From Otatea glauca (taxonomy: Eukaryota > Streptophyta > Magnoliopsida > Poales > Poaceae): a stretch of DNA of 64,000 nt. The translations under genes and the position numbers were made by a program. The stretch spans positions 27,534,176 through 27,598,175 of the forward strand of contig CM070723.1 in assembly GCA_036346275.1 (NCBI GenBank), read 5' to 3'. Shown here piece after piece: positions 35,405 to 45,899 of this stretch. Each line of letters opens with the position of its first letter. Position 1 is the first letter of the stretch. The notes under the pieces are model-generated. The model saw nothing but the letters and a program-made list of their open reading frames with translations. It made no database searches and was not told where the DNA came from.

Positions 35405-36350
35405 ACACCGGTGGGGCGTCATGCGGTCCGGAAGGCGGGGTGGCCGGCGACGGCGAGGCAAAGACCGCGCGCGGCGCGGCGATGGCGCTGCGCGGCGCGC
35501 AAGGCGCGACAAAGCGGGGGGGGGCGCCGGCCGTTAAGGCATGGCGGGGTGGCGTCTCGGCGGCCGAGCCGGGCGATGGCACGGCGAGGATCGCAGCAGC
35601 GGGCGCAGCGCGGCGGCGGCGGCTGGCGGTCGGGCTCGCGGTGGGGTAGTGTGGTCGGCGGCCGGCCGGGCGGCGCGGCGCTGGCGGCAAGCGCGCGGGC
35701 GGCCGACCGGGTGGCGTCGCGGCGGAGGGCGGCCGGCGGCGGCGGGCGGCGGCGAGCGGGCGGCGGGCTATGGCGCTGGTGGTCGGGCAAGACCACGGCG
35801 GGCGGCCGGGCGGGCAGGGCAAGTGGCGGGCACAAGACGGGGAGTGGCCCTTACGGGCGCTGCTGGCGGCGCGGGCGCTACGGCCGGCGGTTCGCGGGCC
35901 GCGACGTGGCGGGAGGTCGGCCGGGCCGGCGGAGGGGCGGCGCTGAGCCGGGCGGAGGCGGGCGCGCGCACGCGGCCGACGGCGTGAGGGGCGGCGGGAG
36001 GCGGCCGGCCGGTGGGGCGCGCGGCGGGCGGTTCGCCGGCCGCGCGCGGGCGGAGGGAGGCCGGCCGGGCGGCGGGGCGCGCGCACGTGGCCGACCGGGC
36101 GAGGGGCGCGCGGCGGCGGCGCGGGCGGCGGCGGCGGCGGCAGCGGCCGGCCGTGGGTCTCGGCGCTGAGTGGCGCGGCGCAGCCGGCGAGGCGCGCGGC
36201 CGAGTGGAGCGCGCGCATGGGCGGGCAGCGGCAGCCGGGACGATAGCGCGGAGGGCAGGGGCGGGCGACGCGTGGGGGCAGGGGTCGACGGCGGCGCCAG
36301 TATGAGCGGCGCGCGGGCGGCTGGCGGCGAGAAGCGCGGGCGGGTGGGGG
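35405..36350 (-). promoter_or_regulatory. Extremely GC-rich 5' leader of the large CACTA
   Basis: Nearly 950 bp made almost only of G and C (CGGCGGCGGGCGG-like runs), between the subterminal repeats and tnpD. En/Spm elements carry a GC-rich, methylation-controlled region downstream of their promoter, and position and orientation fit. Long frames on both strands here are composition artefacts. Confidence 0.6.
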
Positions 36351-36399
36351 AATTTTTTGCTCTACTGGAGTGCGTGTCGCGGCTCGAGGGTTATTTTGC

Positions 36400-36690
36400 C
36401 AAGGGTAAATTCGTGGGTTAGGTGGGGCCCACAAATTTAAAAATTTAAATTCGTGGGTATTTGGTGGCCCACGAATTTAAATTTTTAAATTCGGGTAATT
36501 TTTGGCACACGATTTAAATAATTAAATTGTGGGTTACTCAAGCACGAATTTAAAGGATTAAATTCGTGGGTTTCATTTCGGCCCACGAATTTAATTAAAA
36601 ACGTGGGTTTTTTACAAACCGACGAATTTAAATAAATAAATTCATGGGTTTTTTTTGGGCCCACGAATTTAAAAAACCCACGAATTTTTC
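36400..36690. repeat. Subterminal repeats, right (5') end of the large CACTA
   Basis: AAATTCGTGGG and CCCACGAATTT units in palindromic pairs, matching 15570-15845 in reverse. Confidence 0.87.
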
Positions 36691-36706
36691 TCTGTTTCTT
36701 GTTGTG

Positions 36707-36994
36707 AAAATAATACAATTACCCGAAGGACACATTATAACATCAGCTGATGAGATCAAGAAACGGAGGTATTGCAAATGGAATCATTCTTTTTCTCATA
36801 ATACTAACGATTGCAATATTTTTCGTCAGCAGATCCAATCAGCTATTGAAGATGGTCGGCTAGAATTTGCTGATGAGCCGACCATGCAAGTTGACATTGA
36901 TCCGTTCCCCATAAATATGGTGCAATGTTCGAGCAAGGGGAAAAAGCCGATGCACAGCGAGAAACCAAGAAGGGATCAACGGGTTGATATTTAG
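36707..36994 (+). pseudogene. gag: Tat gag, C-terminal part
   Basis: Resumes the gag frame after the large CACTA: IIQLPEGHIITSADEIKKR, then YCKWNHSFSHNTNDC, then IQSAIEDGRLEF, ending at a stop (36992-36994). The Cys/His segment is typical of the Tat gag C-terminus in grasses and probably binds nucleic acid. Confidence 0.85.
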
Positions 36995-37608
36995 TCAACT
37001 TCTGCTGGTAATCAAATATTAAAAATCACGATCGGTTTATTACAAATAGAAACCGATCATGAAGGAAAAAATTCAAGAACCATAAAACCCAAGGGAGACC
37101 CACAAGTTGGCAGATGGTATAAAGCAGAAAAATCACCACCAAGAAAGCCAGCGAGAAGGTCGGGGCCGACGTTTTCTCAGTTGATGGAGAAGTATGAAAG
37201 AATGAATAATCGGCCGCAATATTTTTCGCGCAGGTCAGATAATCTATATCAAACTGAAAATGTAGAAAGAGCTCATCGGAGGTGTCCCTTTTGGCAATTT
37301 TGCTAGGAGAGAGGAGTAGTATTGCCATCTCTATACATGTGCCCAATAGAACACTATCCCCAGGATGATTGACCTAGCCGACGACCGAAGAAAGGTTGTC
37401 TGGGCCGATACGGGATAGTCCTAACAAAAGCTATAGAAAACCGGTTCATGAGAGAATCTCTATACCAAATCAGGTGCCGAAAAAGGCTAAGATATAGATA
37501 GAGTCAGATTCTGCTAATCGGGAAGATTTGGTTGGCAAAATACGTAAGCCAGTGGAGCCCAAACCAAGGTGGTGTCCACTCGGTCTTAGCCGATTACAAT
37601 GCAGATGA
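36995..37608 (+). pseudogene. Tat gag-protease linker
   Basis: Coding traces on the plus strand in changing frames (for example RRPKKGCLGRYG near 37390 and ADYNADDCKG near 37600) connect gag to protease. Low complexity and several stops; no separate gene. Confidence 0.55.
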
Positions 37609-38505
37609 TTGCAAAGGCTAAGGACTCAGAAAATCAGAGAGGCTGATGCAGAGAAACAGGGGGATCAAACCTTCAATGAACTTCGGCCGATGAAAATTAC
37701 TAAAAAAGAGTGGAGGAAGAAAGATCAGGTTGAAGAAGATTTTGATTCAGCCGATGATCTGGATTATCCCATGATTAGGGATGATACGCCTCCGATGGAC
37801 ATCAATATGGTGTTCACGTTGCCGGCCGAGTTCAAAATTAAAACCGAATATGCTAAAGAAATCTTTGCTCAATCATGTTTAGGTGCCCAAAATGCGATAT
37901 TTGAAAAACCACGAGATGATCATCGGCATTTGAAGCCATTGTATTTAAAAGGATATATAAACGGCAAGCCGATATCAAGGATGTTGGTGGATGGAGGGGC
38001 TACCGTCAATTTGATGTCGTACACCACCTACAAGAAGTTGGGTAAGTCTGATGAAGATTTAATCAAGACTAATATGGTTTTGAATGACTTCACAGACGAT
38101 CTCACAGAAGCCAAAGGCGTTATGGTCACGGAGTTAACTGTCAGTAGTAAGACTTTGTCGACCGCATTCTTCATCATTGATGCCAAAGGCAATTATAGTG
38201 TGCTGCTCGGTCGGGATTGGATTCATGCCAATTGCTGCATTCCGTCGACCATGCATCAGGCGCTTGTCCAATGGAATGGAGGCGAAGTTGAAATCGTCTC
38301 AGCTGATACATCGGCTCATATCGCTATGGCTAGTTCAGATGCAAATTGGCAACATGAAGAGGCCGAATGTATATCAAGGAAAACGCTGGATGATTGTGAC
38401 TTTATTTGTGTTGGTAAGACGGGACTTATGCCGATCAGTGTCAAGCTAGGCATGTTCGATCGAGTAAGTGAGGTTTTACGCCGATGGAGTCAAGGGAAAC
38501 AGTAA
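37609..38505 (+). CDS. pol: Tat protease domain of pol
   Basis: A 298-residue open frame. The aspartic protease motif MLVDGGATVNLM lies at about residues 125-137, preceded by the flap-side phrase LYLKGYINGKPISR, and the ILGRDW-equivalent LLGRDWIHANC follows about 70 residues later. It would cut the gag-pol polyprotein in the particle. The first ~100 residues are an acidic, Lys-rich linker. The frame overlaps the next one (from 38468) by 38 bp in a different frame, so one frameshift separates protease from RT. Confidence 0.85.
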   Translation: MQRLRTQKIREADAEKQGDQTFNELRPMKITKKEWRKKDQVEEDFDSADDLDYPMIRDDTPPMDINMVFTLPAEFKIKTEYAKEIFAQSCLGAQNAIFEKPRDDHRHLKPLYLKGYINGKPISRMLVDGGATVNLMSYTTYKKLGKSDEDLIKTNMVLNDFTDDLTEAKGVMVTELTVSSKTLSTAFFIIDAKGNYSVLLGRDWIHANCCIPSTMHQALVQWNGGEVEIVSADTSAHIAMASSDANWQHEEAECISRKTLDDCDFICVGKTGLMPISVKLGMFDRVSEVLRRWSQGKQ

Positions 38506-39220
38506 AAGCCCTACAAGAAAAATGCAAAGCTATCGGCAAATGATAGATAGCTATGAGGCCATCAAAGATTTCCAAGAAATCGAGAAGTTAGGCCAAGGGT
38601 TCACATCTACCGATCTGCTTGAAGAAGTCGATATAGGTAGTGGTGATAGGAAAAAACCAACTTTTATTATTGCAAAATTAGATACAAAATATAAAGAAAA
38701 GTTGGTCAAAATTCTCAAAAATTATAAATATTGTTTTGCTTGGGAGTATCACGAGATGCTTGGTTTAAGCCGACAACTGGTCGAACATCGGTTGCCTATT
38801 AAACCAGGATATCGGCTGTTTAAGCAGTATCCTAGATGTTTTAATCTGGCCCTGTACAATATTATAAAAGAAGAGATAGAACGATTATTGGAAGCAAAAT
38901 TCATTAGACCTTGTCGATATGCAGAATGGGTTTCCAATATCGTTCCAGTTATGAAGAAAAACGGAAAGCTTAGAGTATGTGTCGACTTTAGAGACTTGAA
39001 TAAAGACACACCAAAGGATGAGTATCTGATGCCGATAGCTGATATGCTTATCGATGCTGCATCAGGAAATAAAATCATAAGTCTTTTAGACGGTAATGCC
39101 GGTTACAACCAAATATTCATGGCAGAAGCCGATATACCTAAGACTGCCTTCAGGTGTCCTGGTGCAATAGGGTTATTTGAGTGGACGGTTATGACATTCG
39201 GTTTAAAAAATACCGGGTAA
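38468..39220 (+). pseudogene. pol: Tat reverse transcriptase, N-terminal part
   Basis: 250 residues covering RT fingers and part of the palm: LPIKPGYRLFKQYPRCF, KKNGKLRVCVDFRDLNKDTP, SLLDGNAGYNQIFMAE and FEWTVMTFGLKN. It copies the element RNA into DNA. A frameshift near 39210 moves the frame to the downstream stretch that carries the YIDD box. Confidence 0.88.
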
Positions 39221-40278
39221 CTTATCAGCGAGCCATGAATATGATTTTCCATGACTTAATCAGCCACATTGTTGAAATATACATTGATGACGTTGTAGTA
39301 AAATCAAAAGATGACCTACAACATTTAGCCAATTTAGAAAAGGTCTTCCAGAATATAAGAGTACATGGTTTGAAAATGAATCCTTTCAAATGTGCGTTTG
39401 GCATGTCGGTTGGGCAATTTTTGGGCTTTATGGTCCATGAAAGAGGAATAGAAGTTAATCAAGAAAGGGTCAAAGCTATAGCCAAAACAAAGCCACCGAC
39501 ATGTAAAAATGAGTTGCAGAATCTGATTGGTAAGATTAACTATCTCCGACGATTTATTTCAAATCTTTCTGGTCTGATTCGTACGTTCACCCCTTTGTTA
39601 AAGTTAAAGGATAATCAGGAATTTGTTTGGGGAGTTGACCAGCGAAAGGCTTTCGATGATATCAAGGAATACCTAGCCAATCCTCTGGTTCTGGCCGCAC
39701 CACGAAAAGGGATTCCTTTCAAGCTATATATATCAGATGAAGAAGAAACTATCGAAGCCGTTTTAGCACAGGAAGTCAATAGTAAGGAAAGAGTAATCTT
39801 TTATTTAAGTCGACACCTACTAGATGCTGAGACCAGGTACCCTTTTGGCGAAAAGTTATGCCTATCTCTGTATTTTTCCTGCACAAAGCTAAGGCATTAT
39901 ATTTTAGCATCGACTTGTAAGGTGGTTTGCAAACCCGATGTTATAAAGTATAAGTTATCAGCTTCAATTTTGCGAGGTCGACTTGGTAAATGGGCTTATG
40001 CCTTAATGGAGTTCGACCTATCATATGAATCAGCCAAGGCAGTTAAGGGGCAAGTTGTAGCCGATTTTATCACAGGACACGATACCAACGCCAACTTGGT
40101 CTCCATTGCCCCGTGGCAGCTATTTTTTGATGGGTCGGTATGCCGAGAGGGTGATGGTATTGGTATCGTACTCATATGGCCCAAAGGTCACAATTTTGAG
40201 TTCGCATTTCGGTTAAATAGCAGATATTCAAACAACCAGGCAGAGTACGAGGCATTGCTCAAAGGATTACAGTTATAA
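39211..40278 (+). pseudogene. pol: Tat RT C-terminus, RNase H and second (archaeal-type) RNase H
   Basis: Starts at YQRAMNMIFHDLI, then the RT active site VEIYIDDVVVKSK and MNPFKCAFGMSVGQFLGF. RT connection and the normal RNase H follow (FKLYISDEEET, RVIFYLSRHLLDAETRY). From about 40115 a second RNase H begins: WQLFFDGSVCREGDGIGI and SNNQAEYEALLKGLQL. This duplicated RNase H is a hallmark of the Tat lineage. A stop at 40276-40278 cuts the second RNase H; its remainder continues to about 40565. Confidence 0.87.
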
Positions 40279-40568
40279 GAAAATATCAGAGTGGATACTG
40301 TTGAGGCATACGACGACTCTATGTTAATCGTATAACAAGTAAAAGGCGAATACCAATGCCGTGATGAAGTGTTACTTAAATATTTAGAACAGTGCTTCGA
40401 AACTATTGGCTCATTTACCTCATTTTCTATCAATCATATCCCTCGACAATTGAATGATAGAGCCAACATACTAGCTCAGCAGGCATCAGGGTACAAAGAC
40501 TTTAGTCGATATCAGATGACTGAACTGGTGGGCAAAGCTGTCATATGTGCCGATGTTATCGACTAGAG
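40279..40568 (+). pseudogene. pol: Tat second RNase H, C-terminal remainder
   Basis: Continues the same frame past the stop: VEAYDDSMLIV, then INHIPRQLNDRANILAQQAS, the segment carrying the last catalytic Asp region of archaeal-type RNase H. Stops at 40333-40335 and 40564-40566. Confidence 0.78.
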
Positions 40569-41817
40569 AACGCAGATAAGAGATTACCTCATTGACCCAG
40601 ATAAGCCAATAGAACGCAAAGTTAGGCAGCAAGCATTGATGTACGTGGTCTTAGACGATATTTTGTACTATCGGACGTTGGATGGTTTGCTGCTAAGATG
40701 CCTTGGAGCCGAAGAAGCGCAGGTGGCAATGGGTAAAGTGCATGAAGGTATTTGCAGATCTCATCAATCGGCTCATAAAATGAAATGGATGCTTAGACGA
40801 ACAGGATATTTTTGGCCGACAATGTTAGAAGATTGTTTCAGATATTACAAAGGGTGTCAGACTTGTCAAAGTTTGGCAACGTACAGCTAGCACCAGCATC
40901 GGCTTTACATCTGATTATTAAGCCATGGCCGTTCAGAGGATGGGGGATAGATGTAATCAGCCAAATATTTCCTACTTCAAGCAATGGCCATAAGTTCATT
41001 TTGGCCGCAACCGATTATCTCTCTAAGTGGGTTGAGGCTATACCCCACAAAAAGGTTACGAGTGTTGAAGCAATCAGATTTGTTAATGAACACATTGTCC
41101 ATCGGTTTGGGATACCACAAACGATCACGACCGATCAAGGTACCGTGTTTATGTCCAATGAGTTTCAGAATTACGCAAAGAACCTAGGAATCAAGTTGTT
41201 AAATTCATCTCCGTATTATGATCAGGCTAATGGACAAGCCGAGCCATCTAATAAAACGTTGATTAAGCTAATTAAAATAAAATCGATGAAAAACCAAGGA
41301 ATTGGCACTCAACGCTATCGGAGTCACTTTGGGCGTATCGACTAGCTTATCACTGAGCAACAAAGCTTTCGCCTTATCAGTTTGTGTATGGCCAAGAAGC
41401 CGTTTTACCTGTGGAGATCAACATTGATTCTATAAGAATAGACAGGCAAAATGGTTTGTCGGCTCAAAATTACAACGATCTAATGATCGATAACATGGAC
41501 GAATTAGCATAATTACGTTGTCTATACTGGATCGGCTTAAGAAGAATAAGATAAGAGTTTTGAGGGCATATAATAAAAAGGTGGTGCCTAAGTCTTTTGG
41601 TGAAGCCGATTTAATTTGGAAAACCATACTACCTGTTGGTTCTAAAGATAACCGATTTGGAAAATGGTCCCCTACGTGGGAAGGGTCGTATAAGATTAAT
41701 CGGCTAGTCGATGGAAATGCATACATACTCGAGATGTTAGAAGGAATTGTTTTTCCTAAAGCCATTAGTGGAAAATACTTGAAGAAATACTATCCTAGAG
41801 TCTGGATTGGAGCTTAG
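40569..41817 (+). pseudogene. pol: Tat integrase
   Basis: Zinc-binding HHCC region at about 40740-40870 (HEGICRSHQSAHKMKW, YYKGCQTCQS). A frameshift near 40880 leads to the catalytic core: WGIDVISQIF (first Asp), TITTDQGTVFMSNEFQ (second Asp) and GQAEPSNKTL (Glu). A C-terminal stretch (41518-41817) includes GEADLIWKTILPVGS, KWSPTWEGSYKI and GKYLKKYYPRV, the usual integrase tail. The enzyme inserts the cDNA. Stops fall at 40888-40890, 41343-41345 and 41509-41511, so the gene is broken. Confidence 0.86.
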
Positions 41818-41995
41818 TCAGCTAAGAAAAGTATCGTTATGAAAAGCCAAGTTAACTCGTTCCGGTTAATCGGCTAAAAGGAAATAAATTACATGACAAG
41901 ATAAACACAAAATCGGTTAAACAGCCGATTATAACAAAGTTAAAACGTTACACAAGAAGTGGTTTCCAAAAGACAAGCATCTGTCCGAGTTTTCA
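41818..41995. other. Spacer between Tat pol and the antisense gene
   Basis: Short AT-rich spacer where plus-strand pol and the minus-strand accessory gene converge; both transcripts should end here. Confidence 0.4.
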
Positions 41996-44960
41996 TCATA
42001 AAAAATTTTTACATTGAAGACCAGAGCCAGGGAGTCTTTCACCCAAGGCCGATAGAGCACCCGAGGCTTTGGTAATTACGCCTTGTACTTCATCCATTAT
42101 GCGTTCGTCTTCTTTGGCATCCCTTGGCACCGGTATCACTTTACTCGATTGTTTTTTCACATTCACCACGGCCATGGCGATGCCAAGTTTTTGTTCCTTG
42201 ATTGTTGATGAAGTTTTCTCCATGGTTTGTTGGCTTTCTAGAAATTGCTTTTTAGTCTTCGCCAACTCTTTCAGGAGAAATTTCTTAGTAGCCTCAAGCT
42301 TTGAGAGGGATTCCTTACTGGTCTTGAGCAACTGAGCATCGACATCGAATTTGCATTTCTTCACCTTGGCGTCAGCAACCAGCTCATCCAGAAGCTTCTA
42401 ATCGGCCTCTTGGGCTTCACGGCGGGCAATTCTTGCTTGGGCCACCTCCACTTGTGCTTTCTTCTCGTCTAGGTGGCAGACGTTCAGAAGCGCTTCCATT
42501 GCCTCTGGGGGCAGATCGGCTTCAACTGCTACCATGGCATCACGAATCAGTTGATTATTGTTGAGGATCTCCAATTGCGGCCTCATCACCAAATCAAAAA
42601 TCTTATCAAGGCGTTCTTGCATCCCCAGATCCTATGTCACCACGACCGATGCTTCCTTAGAGACTTCCAGCATTTTTCGGATTTTTGCATCATAATCGTC
42701 CGTGGCCATGATCTCTGGATCATCAAGATCGGCTAGTGAGAAGCCCAATAAATTTGTTGGGTCAGAGGATTCTTGAAGCGCTGAGACTGTTGGAGCCATT
42801 GGCATCGACTGGGAAGGAGAGAGAGCTCCCAAAGAAGCGCCAAGAAGGTCGGCCAGGATTTCCGCAACCTGCGCTGATGGTGTCAGCTGTATAAGAAGAG
42901 AAAGGGTAAGCTGATGTTTTAAGAGCATGCGACATAAATCAATAAAATGGATAACATACCCTAGCAGTAGCCGACGCATGTGGTGAACTCTCACCACTCT
43001 GCTCCTGGGGCTTCAACCCCCTTTTAGCAGGAGCTTTGCTATAGTTGGTTTTCTTCTTTTTTGAAGTTATAATCGACTGTGAGTTAGCTACCAAAAGGGA
43101 TGTAAAGATGATGACAGTCGATCATGATATACTTACTGGGTTGTTTTTTCTCCATGTCCGATAGTGACGGACTCTGAATACCGAGGGTACCCGAAGTGTA
43201 CCCAGTAAGGCCAGTCGATTGGTGTGGCCTCTTGCCTTGGTGTCCGCTGCCCGATCGGCTAGGAATAGGCTTCTTGCCAGCAGCCTTAGTCTGCAAGTAA
43301 ATAAAGATCAGTCAATGGACTATCTTGGGTAAAAGTAAAGATGAACATGGAATAAAATCGATTACAGCCGATACCTCGTCGGTAATATCTACAGGGCTTG
43401 TATTAGTATATCCCACAGAATTAGTCTCTTCACTTGAATCGCTGTTAGTATCTACTGTTGGCTCAGGAAAATTTGGAAAAAATTCATTAATAATAACCGA
43501 TGTTGTCTTCTCGGAGTAGAGCGCTTCTGCAATTGCTGACCACCAAGAAGAAAAACGTTCTGCCCGACGCGTATTCAATATAAAATGTGGCAATTTTTCA
43601 ATTTGAAGATCATCGGCTATCTCAAGGACAATATTGTCTGCAGCCGCATTACGAACTCTGGCTCTTGGCTGAAGCCGATCGAGGAGTGGTAGGCTTGGAA
43701 TAATATGGCCAAATCCTAATTGCCTAGCATAAACGGATGGGCAATAGAACTCATATGAAGGTTGAAAAGTCCGGTTTCTTGTGTGAAGGCTGACGTGTAG
43801 TATGCTTGGTGAAATGAAAAGTTTGATTAAATCCAAAGTCTCTTGCGGCATTAGAGCACTATCGGCATCTAAATGAAGAGAAGAAGGCCATGAAAAATCG
43901 GTTGTACTTGTGTAACTGAAGAAATCATTTTGTTTGAACTCATTGCTATCGAGCTGAAAGAAGAATGTTAAGTACTTTTTTGAGCCGATGGGTGTCATTT
44001 TTGTCTCATTCCCATAACACATCATGAATCTCTCTCCATAAGATCGGTTGGCTCTAAATTAGGGCACTGCACCTTCTAGAGTATCTTCACGAGGGAATGT
44101 TGTATCTTCAGATGGGTTCAACTGAAATGATCGGCTAAATAAACAATATAGCCAGATCTAAATGAACCATAGTGGTCCTCTGACATTACTAACAGTGAAC
44201 TTCATGAAACCAGTAAAAAGCCGACATCTTATTATATGTATCATCTGGTAGATGGCCCCTAACAACATTTTTCCAAGGGCTAGCCGATGACCTTCTACTA
44301 GTCGCTCTTTTATGGTTTGGTACACTTGGGTTGGCCCCAGAGAGGCACCATAAAATAAAAACCGATCTAACTAGAGATTGACGAATGAAACATGTTCTTC
44401 ATCCGACACAGGTCCATGTGCCTTGTTGTTGCTGATGTATTTATCCCATCCATCACCTTAGACTTGATAAGCTTGTATCTAGGCTTGGTACTGTAAGTCA
44501 ATATTTGTTCTCCATCTGGTCTCAGGCAGCACAATTGGGCTACATCCAAGAGAGTTGGGCTGACGAGGCCGGTGCGGAACACAAATGCATTAAAGGTGTC
44601 CGACCATAAATAGCAAGCCGTGGCCACTAAGGGCTCATTGGCTTCTGGATCGGCTAAAGAGAGGGGGTGACATTCAGCTATACCCATTTTTCCCATTCAC
44701 CCCTCGTCTGGGCTGCTACGCAGACATACCAAGATCTCCATCCCTTAAGCGCTGTCGGCCAAGCTCTGAAGCTCTTACTCCAACCCTCTATATTATATCC
44801 AGCAGCCGATAGAGGGAGGCGAGGAATTTCTTCATTTATAAATGAATCGGCATTTAGATTTCCTACCGGGCCTAGATAAAATTGGTCATTGTTGTTTGGG
44901 ATGAATACTTGAGAAGGATCTATTCAGGCGATCTTGACAGGAAGCCGATTGAAGGCAGGG
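41996..44960 (-). pseudogene. Antisense accessory gene of the Tat element: plant-mobile-domain-like protein, spliced
   Basis: Four exons on the minus strand. Exon 1 (about 44960-43375) has VFIPNNNDQFYLGPVG, then WSDTFNAFVFRTGLVSPTLL plus DVAQLCCLRPDG, then RLALGKMLLGAIYQM and GPLWFI; this pattern matches the plant mobile domain (aminotransferase-like, PF10536 type). Exon 2 is 43137-43290 (basic, Ser-rich), exon 3 42960-43076 and exon 4 41996-42886, the last rich in Lys/Glu/Gln heptads suggesting a coiled coil. Donors GTATCGGC, GTAAGTAT, GTATGTTA and acceptors TTGCAG, CACAG, ATACAG fit. Stops and frameshifts occur (near 44664, 44400, 44060, 42629, 42400). Antisense extra genes are known in Tat elements such as Grande; the function is unknown. 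Confidence 0.72.
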
Positions 44961-45234
44961 AGCACTGAAAGACTTGATGACTGAAGCCGATTGCAGATGA
45001 TTCGAGAGCTTGAGCGCGTGAAGAATGACTGTGTGGGGCCGCATATTTGTAGCACAGTGAAAATCCGAAGAGGCGGGGAAAGGATCTCAAAAGACGCGAA
45101 CAGTTAAAATGCACTATGTGCATGTCAGAGAATTACGGCGCAATAAAGGCAGTAGTTACCATGCGAAGGATGGCATATAACCGATAGAAAAAAGCTGACA
45201 AGCAAAATTTTTGAAAGATAACAATTTCTCTCTC
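44961..45234 (-). other. Putative promoter and 5' region of the antisense Tat gene
   Basis: Between the presumed antisense start and the polypurine tract. The short minus-strand frame 44920-45123 has no family features. A promoter for the antisense gene would be expected here, but I see no clear TATA box. Confidence 0.35.
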
Positions 45235-45250
45235 AAAAATGGGGGGCATA
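45235..45250 (+). promoter_or_regulatory. Polypurine tract of the Tat element
   Basis: AAAAATGGGGGGCATA directly before the LTR start TGTTTGCACC. Confidence 0.8.
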
Positions 45251-45436
45251 TGTTTGCACCAAAATTTGGCAAGTATGGTTAAATCGGTAATTTAGAAACA
45301 ACAAGATATGATTAGGATAACAGATAGAGATATTTTAGGAACAAGACAGATCGTTAAGGAAATCGCCCTCAAAATAGAGGCCGATATGGATACAACTCTC
45401 AAAACGTGTTGTACTAGGACTCTATCGGCCAGCGGG

Positions 45437-45444
45437 TATAAAAG
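45437..45444 (+). promoter_or_regulatory. TATA box in the Tat LTR
   Basis: CGGGTATAAAAGGCGG, about 190 bp into the LTR. Confidence 0.75.
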
Positions 45445-45568
45445 GCGGACAAAGGTGAGCTAAAAGAACAATAACACAATCAAATCCACAAATTTACATT
45501 ATTCTCTTTTTTCTTGTCGACTAGGAGTAGTTCCTGTAATTTAGTCTTCTTGTAATTCGATCTTGATC

Positions 45569-45574
45569 AATAAA
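45569..45574 (+). terminator. Polyadenylation signal in the Tat LTR
   Basis: GATCAATAAAGTTGCG, about 130 bp after the TATA box, where R would end. Confidence 0.6.
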
Positions 45575-45899
45575 GTTGCGTATCGCCGATTGTTGATCTC
45601 CATCAATTACGCCCAGTTTTGATTTATTCTGATTTTGTTGCGTATTACCTTCTTTAGAATCGATCTACCTTTATCCTCCGATTAGTTTTAATTGGCTAGT
45701 TGGGCTTACCTTTTTATCTCGATTTAATCGGCTTTGGGCTGATTGAGTCTAAGACGATTGGTCCTCACGAAATCGGCTTTGAGTGAATTTTATATTTTAC
45801 CTTGTCGATTACAGGTGAAATCGACTGGCATGCTCTGAATCTGGTGTTCATGTGGTGTGTTGTTGTCAGAAACCCTGCTTCAAGTTTTTGACGTCAACA

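Larger units (their letters stand above)
16760..36706 (-). mobile_element. Large CACTA (En/Spm) DNA transposon, 19.9 kb including a nested copia
   Basis: Ends CACTACAAGAATCAGGG and CTGTTTCTTGTTGTG, with 3 bp duplication aaa at 16757-16759 and 36707-36709. Both ends carry arrays of the TTCGTGGG subterminal motif. Coding capacity is on the minus strand: a tnpD transposase (about 34.9 to 31.4 kb) and a tnpA-like gene (about 31.3 kb to 19252). Without the 9.4 kb copia inserted at 19375 it is about 10.6 kb, a normal size for an autonomous CACTA. The right terminus has CACAAC instead of CACTAC, which may weaken mobility. Confidence 0.92.
14540..45899 (+). mobile_element. Ty3/gypsy retrotransposon, Tat lineage; interrupted by three insertions, 5' end off-window
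   Basis: The pieces 14540-15546, 16505-16759 and 36707-45899 read as one element once the insertions are removed: gag, protease, RT, RNase H, second RNase H, integrase, a long 3' region with an antisense gene, polypurine tract and 3' LTR. The duplicated RNase H and the antisense extra gene place it in the Tat lineage of plant Ty3/gypsy elements. The 5' LTR and primer site must lie left of the window, beyond the long-LTR element. The right flank ctatc (45900-45904) continues directly into copia C, so the Tat element inserted into that older copia. Confidence 0.88.
45251..45899 (+). repeat. 3' LTR of the Tat element (649 bp)
   Basis: Starts TGTTTGCACC after the polypurine tract, ends GACGTCAACA (TG...CA). 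It holds a TATA box and polyadenylation signal in the right order. The flank ctatc matches the copia D homolog ctatcctac at the equivalent point, confirming insertion into copia C. The partner LTR is off-window. Confidence 0.85.

Noticed and set aside
35268..36434. 388-residue minus-strand frame, with a 252-residue frame opposite
   Set aside because: Pro/Arg/Ala-only text from near-pure GC DNA that lacks stop codons by composition. It runs into the subterminal region and has no domain.
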